From Ctena decussata (taxonomy: Eukaryota; Mollusca; Bivalvia; Lucinida; Lucinidae), in the NCBI GenBank assembly GCA_963989385.1, contig OZ022508.1, positions 50,879,087 through 50,943,086 on the forward strand: a DNA stretch of 64,000 nucleotides, written 5' to 3'. The notes beneath the pieces were generated by a model, which had not been told where the DNA came from, ran no database searches, and was given only the letters and a program-made list of their open reading frames with translations. The position numbers and the translations under genes are program-made. Shown one piece after another: positions 24,543 to 36,530 of the stretch (positions are counted from its first letter, which is position 1; each line of letters begins with the position of its first letter).

Positions 24543-25872
24543 TATCCCCCGCCGAAGGCGGAGGGATATAGTTTTCTCCATGTCCGTCCGTCCGTCTGTC
24601 TGTCTGTCTGTCCGTCCTTCCATCCATCCGTTATTCCGTCCGCCCGTCCGGAGCCATAACTAAGTAACTACTGGACGGAATTTCATGAAACTTTAAATAA
24701 AAATATATTACTATAACGTGCTGATGCACATGAAGTTTCGCCAGACTGGCTTCAGTACTGCCTTGATTATTGCCCTTTAATGGACTTAAAATTAATAAAA
24801 TGAGTCATAACTAAGTAACCAATTATCAAAACTTCATGAAACTTAAACTGAATATGTGTCAGCATAACGTGGTCATGCACATAAGGTTTCGTCAGAAGGG
24901 CATCAGTAGTGCATGAGTTATTGCCCTGAATAAATTTAAGGTTGACAATTTCAGCCATAACTAAGTAATCAATGAATAGAATTCTATGAAACTTATATTA
25001 AATATGTATCACTATATCATATTGGTGTATCTTATGTTTTGTCGAAATTGCTTCAGTAAACAAGGAGTTTTGTCGGAATTGCTTCAGTAAACAAGGAGCT
25101 ATTGCCCTTGAATTAGCTTAAAATCAACAAATTGAGTCATAACTAAGTAATCAATGAATGGAAGAGTATGAAACTTAAAATAATTATGTATTGTCTTGAC
25201 ACAGCATAGCACATTAAGTTTTGTCATAATCGCTCAAGTAGTGCATGATTTATTGCCCTTGAATTGATTTAAGATCCACAAATTAGCCATAAATGAGGTA
25301 TCGGTGAACAAAATTTCTTAAAACTGATTTAGAAATAAATCATCATAGTGCAGTTATGCAGAGACAAGCCTTTAAGAACAGTTTCAGCTTATGCCTCTCT
25401 TATCCCAGAGTTATTACCCTTGATTTTATTTACAATCCACAAGTTCAGCCATAACTATAGTCCGGTCGCGATAAGTTGGCAATGTTATTGTTTTGTGTTT
25501 ATTTTGATTTGGTGACTGATTGGCTATATAGCAGAATTCAGTCTATCCAACTCACGGGAATGAAAGAATAAATTTGAATAATTTTGTTACTATCAATTTT
25601 GTTATCAATGATATTCTTAAACTAGAGAGACAGTTCCTGTCTTTAAACTTTCAAAAAGTAGATAAATTAGAACTGCCATTTAACCGTAATGTGCCATTAT
25701 GACCATAGGTCAAGAAGTTACATGAACTGCACCGTAATGATAGTACAGGTACTGTTGACATTAAAAATGTAAACAAAACATTGCCACTATAGCGCGACCG
25801 ACCTATAAGTAACCAGTGAAACTTAATATAAACAATAAATAAATCAGGGCCCTTCGGTGGGGGTCATAAATT
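24543..25872 (+). mobile_element. tandem-repeat element with GTCC microsatellite, second type
   Basis: The head TATCCCCCGCCGAAGGCGG is followed by a TCCGTCCGTCTGTCTG microsatellite. Tandem modules of about 151 bp come next, each opening with CATAACTAAGTAA, at about 24655, 24805, 24955, 25137 and 25289, with a last one near 25450. The tail GGGCCCTTCGGTGGGGGTCA is roughly the reverse complement of the head. The third module has an internal 31-bp duplication around GCTTCAGTAAACAAGGAG. No protein is encoded. The last module is split by the MITE at 25458-25805. The class assignment is as for 1706-3336: non-autonomous, pearl-like. Confidence 0.7.
25458..25805. mobile_element. 348-bp TA-flanked MITE inside a tandem-repeat element
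   Basis: The termini TAGTCCGGTCGCG and (right end, complemented) TAGGTCGGTCGCG match at 11 of 13 positions. A further TGGCAATGTT lies in from each end. Sister modules read AACTAAGTAAC, whereas here AACTA is followed by the element and then by TAAGTAACC. The insertion therefore duplicated TA at 25456-25457 and 25806-25807. TA duplication suggests Tc1/mariner-type mobilisation. No coding capacity. Confidence 0.85.
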
Positions 25873-26099
25873 CACCGAATTTGCTTGTTACAGATTAGAT
25901 TTACTATCGTATGTAAACAACGACACATGAAAATAACAATGTTTTGCTGCCCATTTCCGCGAAATGTGTCACTCTTTTTTGAGGCCTAAATGACAACAAT
26001 TTAACTTATTTACTGGCTAACTTCAAAATCAGTCAATTTCCGCTTCACATTTGTTAGTCTGCACCAAAACAAATCATTTTCACAACACAGGATCCTAGG

Positions 26100-26680
26100 T
26101 TTCACAGTGACCAATCGTAACACCGGAATAGCGGTCGAAATGCAGAGTTTGCAGTGTTTTCACGCCGGTGTTTTACCTAGGAGTCGCCGCCATTTTTGTA
26201 AAAAATTTCCGAGGTAGGTTGACAAAAAGAAGAAGAAGAAGAAAAAAAAAAACACATACATAAAGAGATTTTGTACAAGCATTATAAATACCTCATCCGC
26301 TTATCCGGATCTACATAGATCTAGATGTCTTTATTAATCGCCGGATCTTCTTTTGACACATTTTTCTCTTTGAGTGATTGCATATTTCAACAATGTTTAT
26401 TTTCTTTTGATACACAAACATTGTTGGGATTGCAATCATTCAAAGAGAAAATTGTTTTGCATGTTCAGCCATATATGCTCAGACAGCATTTGAACCAAGA
26501 GGGTTCGTACTTTCTTCATTTTCCTTAAATTCTTGACCAGCTGGTGGATACAATTTGTATCTTTAAATTAAAGTACATCGTAAACAGCCGATTGCTTATA
26601 ATTGTTTGCCCGAGGAAGAATAGATTGAAACACATTATTCAAAATTTCAAAGTAACGCCTGATAAAATGGCTACCTCTCT
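26100..26680 (+). repeat. dispersed repeat D, copy 1
   Basis: This segment is homologous to the reverse complement of 39955-40435. Shared words include CAGTGACCA, GCGGTCGAAA, AGAGAAAATTGTTTTGCATG, CAGCATTTGAACCAAG, TTCCTTAAATTCTTGACCA and GATAAAATGGC. A GAAGAAGAAG microsatellite and a local duplication of the AACAATGTTTAT stretch are unique to this copy. Frames are not conserved between the copies, so it is not annotated as coding. It may be part of a larger retroelement or DNA element. Confidence 0.7.
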
Positions 26681-27724
26681 TTCGTTTAAAATAAAACGAA
26701 AATCGTTATCTCGATATCTCAAGAAGCGTTTAAGGTCACAACCGACACCAATAACCGCAACTCTTTTTTCACTATGGGGGATAATCGGCAACTTTCGATT
26801 TGTTTGCGGAAACCAGGAATGCGACCTTGGTAGCGGTAATTAAATGTTGGTTTCAAGACACTTTCGGACAAAGGTAGACCGTAAAAATCGAAATTACGCC
26901 ATTTTAGATAATAATTCTTATTTCTTGTTATTTTAGAAATGAAAAACATGTCTTACTTAGTTGTCAGTAACGGTCTATCGTCCGACGCTTAGAACCGAGT
27001 TGTAAATCGAACACGCTACATGTTGTACATACTTACGTTTCGCAGGAAAAACGATTCAGCCTCTTCAAAACCATCGTGAACTGACTCAGCAACAACAAAA
27101 ACAAAGTGATACGTGCATGAAACAAAATAAAAAAGGTTTCCGAAGTTGAATTGTCTGTCCTTACAAGAAAACATATTTACTAGGCCGGTATGTGACTTAA
27201 ACAGCTGATTCGTGAGACAGAACATCCATTAGGCCAAAGAGACGCATAATTTTTAACATTCCAATGCCCTCGCGTACACAATTATATTGCATCATTAATC
27301 AGACAATAAATCTAACTCACATTGTTCCTTTTATTCCAAACCGAGTCCTTAAAATACGTTCTATTGCTTTCCAAACACCTGTGTTGATTGTAAACAACAA
27401 TGGTCATTGATGACATGTTAGCACTCAGTGACGTGATATATATTTTCGCTGACGTCATCATTAACTATAGGGATCAGAAATTTTTTTGTTACATGAAGGT
27501 TGTGCAGACTATATTACACAGCAAAATGTTTTGACGCCTGTTTTTTTTAAACATATTTATGCTACTGAATAAATGTATCTAAATTTAGCAACAACTTAGC
27601 ATATTCTGGGATACCATGATTGAAAAAAGTCCTGAGTTCCATGAGAAGGGACACTGTTGCAGTTCTTATGTTTGGAGGAGACTACACCCTAATGTTACTC
27701 ATTGTTTAAGTTCTGATAATGACT
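26681..27724. other. no recognisable feature
   Basis: Short open frames (for example 26719-26949 and 27016-27225, minus strand) show no family motif. A CTGACGTCATC word lies near 27450. Confidence 0.4.
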
Positions 27725-27925
27725 GTTGACTTGGTGGTTTTACTTCATTTTCTACAGTTTTCAGTTATATCAGATATCAGAAGAAAGGGCGTGTGATCAT
27801 GAAAGATCTGTGCAACAAAGAACCGTTTAGGTTCGGATAGCATTCTGCCACCCGTGGGTTGCAAACCCGTAACCGAATGATCTGAAGTCGGAAGTGCTAA
27901 CCACTGGGCCACACAGGTGATTCGT
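27725..27925 (-). mobile_element. SINE family 1, diverged copy
   Basis: On the minus strand the head reads CCTGTGTGGCCCAGTGGTTA, then GGGTTTGCAACCC where a B box would be. The body has the family 1 order (GATATAACTGAAAACTGTAG, then GAAGTAAAACCACCAAGTCA). It is more decayed than the other copies. Confidence 0.5.
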
Positions 27926-28996
27926 TATTTCAGTAATTATTGTCATGTTGCCAGACTATTCCAATGTTGTTGACCTTGAAAATATCCTTGCTTTGAAAAT
28001 GTGCAATATCAAAAGAAGTAATATTACCTTACTGAGGGAGAACCTTGTTGCCATGGATACAATACAAAGCGGTTGCAGGTGAAAAACTTGTATTAGTGAA
28101 ATTTAAGATAAGTAGATGTATGCACCACAGTTGTTTCAGAATCAAAATTGATAAAACTATCTAAACATTGCAGTTCCATTCTGAAAGCCACGAAAATAGT
28201 AAATTTTCAGCTTCCAAAATTTTGTTTCTATGGCAACAGTGTTTGCCTGATGATCTCCTATTTTATAAAATACTGTGCAGGTTGCTGTGCACTAACTTGC
28301 AATGATTTAATAGTACACTTCTTTGGTTTGTCATAAAAGTTTGATTATACAGTAAGCTTGCATACTAAAAAGATGCTATATTAGAGTGGATGGGTGTAGT
28401 AACATCATACTGGATTTTCAAAAAAATTCTAGTCCTTTGTGCCTGGTTGTGTACTTGGATAGTTTACATTTAAAAACAAAACTAATTGAATACATTTCTA
28501 ACAAATCTGAGAATGGGATAAGTTTTTTATCCTTACAAAGATCAGATATTGTAGATTTCATGATTAAGCCTTGTTTGAGGGATAAGGTAATTTATGATTA
28601 TATTCCTCATAATAAGCGGTGGATTGTCTTCGTATTCTGTACCGATGTCTTTGTTGAAAAACAAATCAGAACAATCTATTGTTGGGAAGTATGTTAAATT
28701 CTTGAATTATCAGTTTATGCTTGTTGAAAACTGATGTAATTTTGTGAATATTTGCAGTTTAAAAATGAGATATCGAAAATAAAACTTTGTGTTTATTCAA
28801 GACTGTGTTTTTATTCTTTTGGTTAGTCCCTGGCAGTTTCCTGCTAACATATGAAAACGTTTCATTTACATTACCAATGAAGTTATAGTAGCTTTTGCTA
28901 TGTACATAGAGTTTGAGAGATTTGGCTAAAAAAGAGAACATAGGTGATTTTCAAAAATGGCGTAACTCCTAAACTAGACGGTAACATGGCATTTTT
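27926..28996. other. no supported feature
   Basis: One open frame of 103 codons lies at 28386-28697. It has no motif I recognise and no splice or homolog evidence. Nothing else was seen. Confidence 0.4.
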
Positions 28997-29000
28997 TTTT

Positions 29001-30966
29001 AGCTCACCTGAGCCAGCGGCTCCGGGGGAGCTTATAGGATGGTAAGGCTCCGTCGTCCGTCGTCGTCCGTCGTCCGTCCGTCCGTCCGTCCACAATTTCA
29101 AACAACTTCTCCTCTGAAACCACTGGGCCAATTGTAACCAAATTTCATATGTGGCCTCCAGAGGAAGGCGGAACGAAAAGTTGTTCAAACAGTCCCAGTC
29201 ACATGACCAATATGGCCGCCATGCCCATATATGGTAAAAACCTAAAAAAATCTTCTTCTCCAGAACCGATAGGCCGATGGCCTTGAAACTTGGTATGTAG
29301 CATTGGGTGTGCGAGTACTACCAAGATTGTTCAAATTATGACCTTGGGATGACCTTTACCTTTTTTACGATAAGGTCAAATTTGCTTCCTTGTGCTTTTA
29401 TATGGCAAAATGATAGAACATAAGATATCTTGGAAACTGTTGAAGATTTTGGGCTAAAAATTGGTATCTACAATTATCTTAATGAGTACATGAAGATTTA
29501 GGAGTACAAGAGGTCAAGGTCATGTTTTGACCTTTGACCCAGAAATCTGATATTTTGACAATTTCAAACAATCTTCTCAAAAGCCACTTGGCCAAATTGA
29601 AACCAGAGTTCATATAGAGCCTCCAGGGGTTGAGGGAACAAAAATTTATTCATACGGTCTGGGTCACATGACCAACATGGCCACCACGCCCATATATGGC
29701 GAAAACCTTTAAAAATCTTCTTCACCAGAACCAGTAGACTGATGGCTTTGAAACTTGGTATGTAGCATCGGGTACTCAAGTACTATCAAGATTGTTCAAA
29801 TGATGACCTTGGGTTGACCTTGACCTTATTTACGGCAAGGTCAAATATGGGAAAATGCTAGAACATAAGATTTCTTGAAAAGTTTTGAAGATTAAGGCCT
29901 AAAAATTGGAGTATGCAGTCATCTTAATGAGTACATAAAGATTCATAAGTACAAAAGGTCAAGGTCATTCTTTGACCTTTGACACAGAACTCTCATATTT
30001 TGACAATTTCAAACAATCTCCTCAAAAACCACTGGGAGAATTGTAACCAAATTTCATATAGAGCCTCCAGGGTTAGAGGGAACAAAAATTGATTCAAACG
30101 GTCCAGGTCACGTGACCAACATGGCTGCCATGCCCGTATATGGTAAAAACCTTTAAAAATCTCCTTCTCCAGAACCAATAGACAGATGGCCTTTAAACTT
30201 GGTATGTAGCATTGGGTATTCGAGTACTGTCAAGATTGTTTAAAATGTTGACCTTGGGTTGACCTTGACCATTTTACAGCAAGGTCAAATGTGGAAAATT
30301 GCTGGAACATAGGATTTCATGGAAAGTTTTGAAGATTTAGGCCTAAAAATTGGTATATACAGTCGTCTTAATGAGGTAATGAAGAATTATGAGTACAAGA
30401 GGTCAAGGTCATTCTTTGACCTTTAACACCAATCTCTCATATTTTAGACATTTTCAAACATTTCCTCAAAAGGCAAAGAGCCAGTTGTAAACACATTTCA
30501 TATAGAGCCTCCAGAGCTTGATTGAACAAAAATTTGTTCAAACAGTCCAGGTCACATGACCAAAATGGCCACCATACCCATTTATGGTATAAACCTTTAA
30601 TATTTTTCTTCTCCAGAACCAATACACCAATGGCCTGTAAACTTGGTTAAGTAGCATGGAGTTCTAGAGTCCTACCAAGACTGTTCAAATGATGACCTTG
30701 GGTTTATCTTGACCTTTTTAGCGGCATGGTCAAATATGGGAAAATGCTAGAACATAAGATTTCATGGATAAGTTTGAAGATTTTGGCCTAAAAATGCTAT
30801 GTATTGTTGTCTTAATGCGTACATGAAGATTTATGAATACAAGAAGTCATGGTCATTCTTTGACTTTTGACCCAAAACTCATATTTTGGCAATTTCAGAC
30901 ATAAGAAAAAGCCACTTTGCCAATTGCACAGGTGAGCGATTCAGGGCCTCATGGCCCTCTTGTTTA
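29001..30966. mobile_element. 2-kb tandem-repeat element with 445-bp modules
   Basis: The left end AGCTCACCTGAGCC follows a poly-T. The right end CAGGTGAGCGATTCAGGGCC with ATGGCCCTCTTGTTT carries the complementary CTCACCTG word. After the left end come TCCGTCGTCCGTC and GTCCGTCCGTCC microsatellites. Four tandem modules of about 445 bp follow: the landmark TGACCAAYATGGCC lies near 29202, 29668, 30110 and 30555. Each module ends with a cluster of AGGTCA half-sites in both orientations. No protein is encoded. The architecture matches the other two GTCC-containing elements, with a much longer core unit. Confidence 0.75.
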
Positions 30967-33149
30967 TTTTACTTGTAATATGATGTAAATCAGTTATGCA
31001 AAATGTGAAGTAAATCTATTGTTGGGAAAAAGATTATGCTCAGCTGTCAGTAGTGACCATAAGCTAGGTGCTGATATTTGCTATACATGTAGGAAGTGAG
31101 ATGAGCAAGAACTGATAAACTATTGGGTGATTTCAGTTGAATAATGAGCCAGTCTTGTCCTGTTTGGCATTTTTAAACTTCTGAACAGCTTGGCCTAGAA
31201 AGTTGACTTTTTCAGTGCTTGAATTGATTAATATTTTGTTAACGGCCAGGCAACTCTGTGATCATTAATTGCGGAGTTTATCCCCTGACAGTCATTAATG
31301 ATGCCGTTACTAGGCTCAAAAACCACTACGCCCAAGATTTTAAAATTTCATAAACCTATAGGTCATGCAAAATGAGAGAACACATGTTTTTCCTTCGTCA
31401 GATTTGTGCTTCTAGAGTTGAGGTAGGATAATGATATTTAGTATACGGCTTTTGGGTGTGCTGTAGCAGACCTTTGGGGCAAATTCGGTTGAAAAATGAC
31501 TGAGTTATGCCCCTTATTCAAATTTGCCATTTTTTCAGCTTCTGAACCAGTTTACCAAGGGACCGTTTGTTTGGTATACAAAGTAAAAAGATAGGCAACG
31601 ATCAGGAATTAATACAATCAAATCCCACATCCCGCTCGCTCTCAAAACCAATAGGGAAAGAAGCACACACACTCACTCATGGAAAAATTGACACAAGTTC
31701 ACGAAAGACACGCACGGTAAATCAAATGAGCAGCTCTTTCCAAAACAGGTGGTCATTCAGCTACCATAATCAAAAGGAGCATCAACATCTATTTTTATCT
31801 ATTTTTTTTAAACTTACAAAACAAAAAAAAGGCCGATTGGGTAGCAAAAACGTGTGAAGAAACAGCGAAAGAACATAGACAAGTGGACATAGCACAATGT
31901 AACAACAAGGAGCCACAACAGAAGTATAGCTCTTCTACAAATTTTAAAAACTGTTTACACTTTCTAGTTCAGAGGTGGTAAGATTTATTCACAGAATAAG
32001 AGATGTCATACCTGTATGATTTAGCATAATATGAATGTGCAATCAGTGCACTGTTCAAAATCTCTTACCTGGCTAGTTGTGCGTAAATACATGTGTAGAA
32101 GCCATCCTATGACTCCTTAAAATGAAAGCATAGAAAAGGCCAAATTCTGAACTTCATGATTTGAATGCTAACATTCTGCTGCTGAAATATTTGAACTGAT
32201 TTCTAAACTAAAACTAGATATTTGTGGAACTGGACATAAAAACAGCTATTCATAAGACCTTGAATAAAGGGCATATAAGCAATACTGACGGTCTTGAGAA
32301 ACAGTTTTCAAACTATAAGAACTTGTTGACTGGCTTTCACCATGGCAGGTTAGACTTTCCAGACCTGATGCTTGTTAATATATATCTTTTCATGGACGTA
32401 ATTTTGATTCTGATATCTTTCCCTCTTCATTTTATTCATTTTACTGTTTACCATGTACATGCATGTACTTGGATTTTCACTCTAAGTCATACATAAACAC
32501 AGGTACGAATGTGGTCTTAAAAGCAAATAAACGTTCCAAAATCATCTGTAAAACTTGCACCACCTCAGTAAATATTGGGACAAAAATGTTTGGGCAAACA
32601 CTTTAGACCAAGGCCAGACTGTTCAGGGACTGCAGTAGTATTTCCCATTCTGCCTGCACCTTTGTGCCAAATTGATGGCAGTAAAATCAGTGAAGATAAA
32701 ATCAACTTAATTTAGGTTTACACTGGCATATGCTGCAGAAAATCCTTTTATAGAACATATTCTACCAATATTAAAGCTGCAATGATAAGGTGTTATATCA
32801 GTAAGCAGTCAGCTGTAACAGAATATGTTTAAATTGTGATAAGATGGGCAGTCGACCTTAGCGAAAAGTGGACTTGTCGGTTACGCATCAAATCTGTTCT
32901 TAAAATTTGTATAAGACCTATACCGCCTTGAAACGGTCAGCAAAAGATAACTGGGGTTGGGGGGGGGGGGGGGGGTCGGTGGGGGGGGGGGGGGTTAAAC
33001 ATGTTTTACTGGTATCAAACCTCGCCCTCTGCTTTGCAGTGGTTCGAAACATTTAGTGAGCTGTTTTTGGTTCATATGAAGGTTTCTTAACCTATCAATG
33101 AAGCATCATCGGAAACAAACAAATCACGTATTAGACCTATGATGAAACA
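30967..33149. other. mostly unassigned; G-homopolymers and a dispersed repeat
   Basis: Two G runs lie at 32959-32975 and 32981-32994. The piece at about 31305-31375 (CTAGGCTCAAAAACCACTAC, then CCTATAGGTCATG) recurs in diverged form at about 33815-33880. Open frames at 31567-31857 and 32224-32496 are lysine/serine-rich or hydrophobic low-complexity translations without motifs. Confidence 0.45.
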
Positions 33150-33150
33150 G

Positions 33151-33442
33151 AAATAAGGACTCGACGGAAATAACGTACTGCAACACCAGAAGACCCCTGG
33201 GAAGTCAAACAACACCACTGAAATACCGGAGCAAAAGAAAACCATCAGCTAGACCCCGAACAACCAAGCAACAGACAAGGCAAACTCCGGCCCCAACCAA
33301 CTAAATTAAGTAGGTTTATGTCGGACCATCATTGAGTTTGATACCTGATCAACCGGCGTGCAATTAAAGAGGGAAGCAAAGTTACTAACCATGATTGGGT
33401 TAACTACTAAACATGCAAACTGTAGCATTACATTCATGTTAT
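33151..33442. repeat. local repeat E, copy A
   Basis: This copy runs from AAATAAGGACTCGACGG to CATTACATTCATGTTAT. It is almost identical to 34126-34417 and, for its second half, to 34427-34580. The few differences among copies indicate recent duplication. Function is unknown. Confidence 0.9.
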
Positions 33443-34067
33443 ATCCAGTACGTTTGAAACGAACTACAATTTTCTACAATTTTCTACAATTTTTCTGAAC
33501 TGATCAGAAAAGTCAGAGCTACCTACATTTTTTATAATTTATAAACAGAGTCACCATAAAATTCTGGTTCCTATAGGCCCTGTTGCAAAAGACTTTTTAA
33601 TCCGACCTAGAAATCAATTCATAGTGTCGGCGATAGAATTTTGAAAAAGCTTTTCGAAGTTTATAATACCGACAGCCCTGTTGGAGAAGCCTAGCAGTTA
33701 AACTTTTATTACGGACATTGAAGTAGTCCTGGATGTATTAAATAATTTAATAAAAGACTAGGTAACTATGTTCATTGACTAAGGAGTATTTACCTGACAG
33801 TACCTTATACAGGCACTAGGCTCAAGAACCACTGGCTGCAGGATATTGAAATTCATATATGTTTAGGTCATGAACAAAGAGCGAGCCTATTTTTTCAGCC
33901 GTCGGACTTGTACTTTTAGACTTATACCCCTCCCTTTTATCAAAATAAAACAAACTCGTATTATCACGATATCTCCATAAGTATTTGAGTTTACAGCTTA
34001 AATATGAGATGTACAAGAATTTATTAACATTTGGGCAAAGGCCTAGGGTCGATAAGGAGTGTTTTGG
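33443..34067. other. spacer between repeat E copies
   Basis: No gene was recognised. It contains the second copy of the dispersed CTAGGCTCAAGAACCACTGG piece near 33815. Confidence 0.4.
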
Positions 34068-34638
34068 TCCCATGTCCAAAACTAGTTATACGCTGTCAAA
34101 TTATTGTGCAGTCATTTGGGATTAGAAATAAGGACTCGACGGAAATAACGTATTGCAACACCAGAAGACCCCTGGGAAGTCAAACAACACCACTAAAATA
34201 CCGGAGCAAAAGAAAACCATCAGCTAGACCCCGAACAACCAAGCAACAGACAAGGCAAAATCCGGCCCTAACCAACTAAATTAAGTAGGTTTATGTCGGA
34301 CCATCATTGAGTTTGATACCTGATCAACCGGCGTGCAATTAAAGAGGGAAGCAAAGTTACTAACCATGATTGGGTTAACTACTAAACATGCAGACTGTAG
34401 CATTACATTCATGTTATGGTTTGAAACTCCGGCCCCAACCAACTAAATTAAGTAGGTTTATGTCGGACCATCATTGAGTTTGATACCTGATCAACCGGCG
34501 TGCAATTAAAGAGGGAAGCAATGTTACTAACCATGATTGGGTTAACTACTAAACATGCAGACTGTAGCATTACATTCATGTCCCATGTCCAAAACTAGTT
34601 ATACGCTGTCAAATTATTGTGCAGTCATTTGGAATTAG
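34068..34638. repeat. repeat E copies B and C bracketed by 58-bp direct repeats
   Basis: A 58-bp segment beginning TCCCATGTCCAAAACTAG occurs at 34068-34125 and again at 34581-34638 with a single difference. Between them lie copy B (34126-34417), a short joint containing GTTTGAAAC, and partial copy C (34427-34580). The arrangement looks like one insertion event that duplicated 58 bp of target, or a template-switching duplication. Copies B and C are nearly identical to copy A at 33151-33442. Confidence 0.9.
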
Positions 34639-35791
34639 TATTACTGGCATTGTTTTGTTAAATAAGGCATGTTGCCAAGGCAACGAGTTTTCCAAAAGCA
34701 TGAGCTTTGTATTTATACGGATGTCTGCCGTTGTGATTACATGAAACTCTCTTTTGATTTGCTTGAAGTGATATCAGTTTCATGTCACTGGTTAATCGAT
34801 ATAATAAAGTGGCGAACGGTAGTAACACGTGGAAATCCTTAGGAACGACCTGGTTTAGTTTTTCCCCTTTCTTTTCTTTTATCCTTATTTTTGTTTGAAT
34901 TTGAAAAAAAAAATTAACAGCAAGTATTATACCGTCACGGTTCAGCTGACACTAACAAATCTTTATTAATATTTCAAAATTTTGTCTTTTTATACGTTGT
35001 TTGTGAATAAAAATCTCTGTGACATCATGTACGCGAACAAGATTGAATTCTGACGCCACCGACGTCAAATGAGAAAGACACTGAGTTAGGACGTTCTCGC
35101 AGAAGCTTAGCTTTCACGGATCTCGGATTGAACTTGTCTGACCAAATCTACATCACAAACGCCCATACCACAGAGAGAGGACAGATTTGTCAGGTTTAAA
35201 GAATTCTGACTCTAGTCAGAATTTTTTAAACCTGACAAAACTGTTTTAACAATAGCGATTTGTTCTGGTTCTCCATCGCTTACTAAAATATAAAGAACAG
35301 CAAAACAAGTAGCGGGATCCTCGTCCTGTACATTGTATTTAAAGTTAATAATAATTGGTCAATCAGTTTCCCAACAAAAATATTCAAGTAGTTTTTAACA
35401 CATCTCTATATGACAATAGTTTCTTTTTTGTTTAAAGCTACATCCATAATGAGGAAAGGGTAATGATAGCTCAAAGTAATAGAAAAGAATTCTAGCAAAC
35501 TTAACGTCAGACAGGGCCAGTGGTTAACAAAATCATTTTTTTTTTATAAATTTTTAACGATATTTCATTTCTTGATTCGTACATTTTTTTCGAGTGAAGT
35601 AAATTAAGATTACAACTTTGATAAAGATTAGAATAACATTAATAGTACCATCATAATCATTACATTAGCGTTGCGATGACAACCAGTTCTAAAGTAACCT
35701 TGTGTTAATCTCCAGTAGGTGGTTGTAGGATACGCTAGGATGCCACGAAACTGCCGGCATTGGGTCGTTCCACAGGTATTGATTGGCTTAA
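34639..35791. other. no recognisable feature
   Basis: A pair of complementary words (GTCAGGTTTAAAGAATTCTGAC and its mirror) forms a short palindrome at about 35190-35240. No gene was seen. Confidence 0.45.
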
Positions 35792-35900
35792 AGTCCCATT
35801 GCTCTATCAGTGGTATAAATTGCATGAAATATTTTATCACGAGGTATCGCTGAAAGATTCTCACTACAGTTTCGTCATTGTGAATGACCGTGATTAACCA
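35792..35900. mobile_element. TTAA MITE family A, left-end fragment
   Basis: After TTAA at 35788-35791 come AGTCCCATTGCTCTATCAG, ATCACGAGGTATCGCTG and GTGAATGACCGTGATTA, all collinear with the left end of the copies at 3559 and 48431. The right end is absent. Confidence 0.75.
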
Positions 35901-36024
35901 ACTTAAACGTGACAAACTGTGGTGTTCGAGTATCATCCGACCTAAATATATTTTCTATTAACAATGTTAATTTTTTTAGATTTTTGCGCAGAATATTGGC
36001 CCTTGATTTTTTTTACATCAACCA

Positions 36025-36150
36025 GTCAGGCGAATTTGGGATTCTAAATTGTGAAAAACAACATAAAGAAGGCATCTGCATATGTTGTCCTTTCAGAATT
36101 TTTATGTTTTTTTTGCATTTGCCACTGATAAATGATTGTCTCCGCCTAAA
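36025..36150 (-). repeat. fragment of the fold-back element at 45608
   Basis: TTTGGGATTCTAAATTGTG and AACAACATAAAGAAGGCATC match the complement of 45690-45735 closely. Only about one arm is present. Confidence 0.6.
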
Positions 36151-36299
36151 TAGTACGATTTTTAAGAAGACTGTTGGCTCTGGGAATAGTTTTCTTACGA
36201 GCGGAGGAACTTAGTTTAGGTACAAAATGATAATTTGAAACGATTAGCAGTGCAGTTGCTGCAGTATAAGCGAAAATGTGTTCATCTCTCTCTCTTTTC

Positions 36300-36530
36300 A
36301 ATCGATAGCTCATTCGGTTAAGCGCTGGCTTGCTGATCTAGCGGTCCCGGGTTCGATTACAGCTTGAGACGGCAATCTTTTCAACTGTAAACGGAGACCC
36401 ATTGCACACCAAAACCTTTCATTGTCACCCTCTCATAGTCCTGGTATGACCGTGACTGAATACTGTTGAAAAGGACGTAAATTTGCAAACAAGTCATCCA
36501 TCAATCCTCTCTCTCTCTCTCTCTCAACGT
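36300..36530 (+). mobile_element. tRNA-derived SINE, family 1
   Basis: The head has ATAGCTCATTCGGTTAAGCG and CGGTCCCGGGTTCGATTAC, which fit the A and B boxes of a type 2 polymerase III promoter. The body includes CATAGTCCTGGTATGACC, GAATACTGTTGAAAAGGACG and AACAAGTCATCC. The tail is followed by a CT microsatellite at about 36511-36525. It is the best-preserved family 1 copy here. Confidence 0.8.

Noticed and set aside
26544..26843. 99-codon frame across dispersed repeat D (CPRKNRLKH...)
   Set aside because: The second copy at 39955-40435 has stops in the matching frame, so coding is not conserved.
8634..27460. TGACGTCA words (about 8634, 11069, 12171, 27451) as CREB-regulated promoters
   Set aside because: Isolated 8-bp matches with no adjacent gene; a few are expected by chance in 64 kb.
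28386..28697. 103-codon open frame that might be a host exon
   Set aside because: No motif, no recognised homolog, no clear splice sites, and neighbouring sequence is repeat-derived. By chance such frames are expected in 64 kb.
31567..31857. 96-codon basic, serine-rich frame
   Set aside because: Low-complexity translation of A-rich sequence; no family features.
35909..36214. 101-codon frame with cysteines
   Set aside because: It crosses a fragment of the fold-back element; not gene-like.
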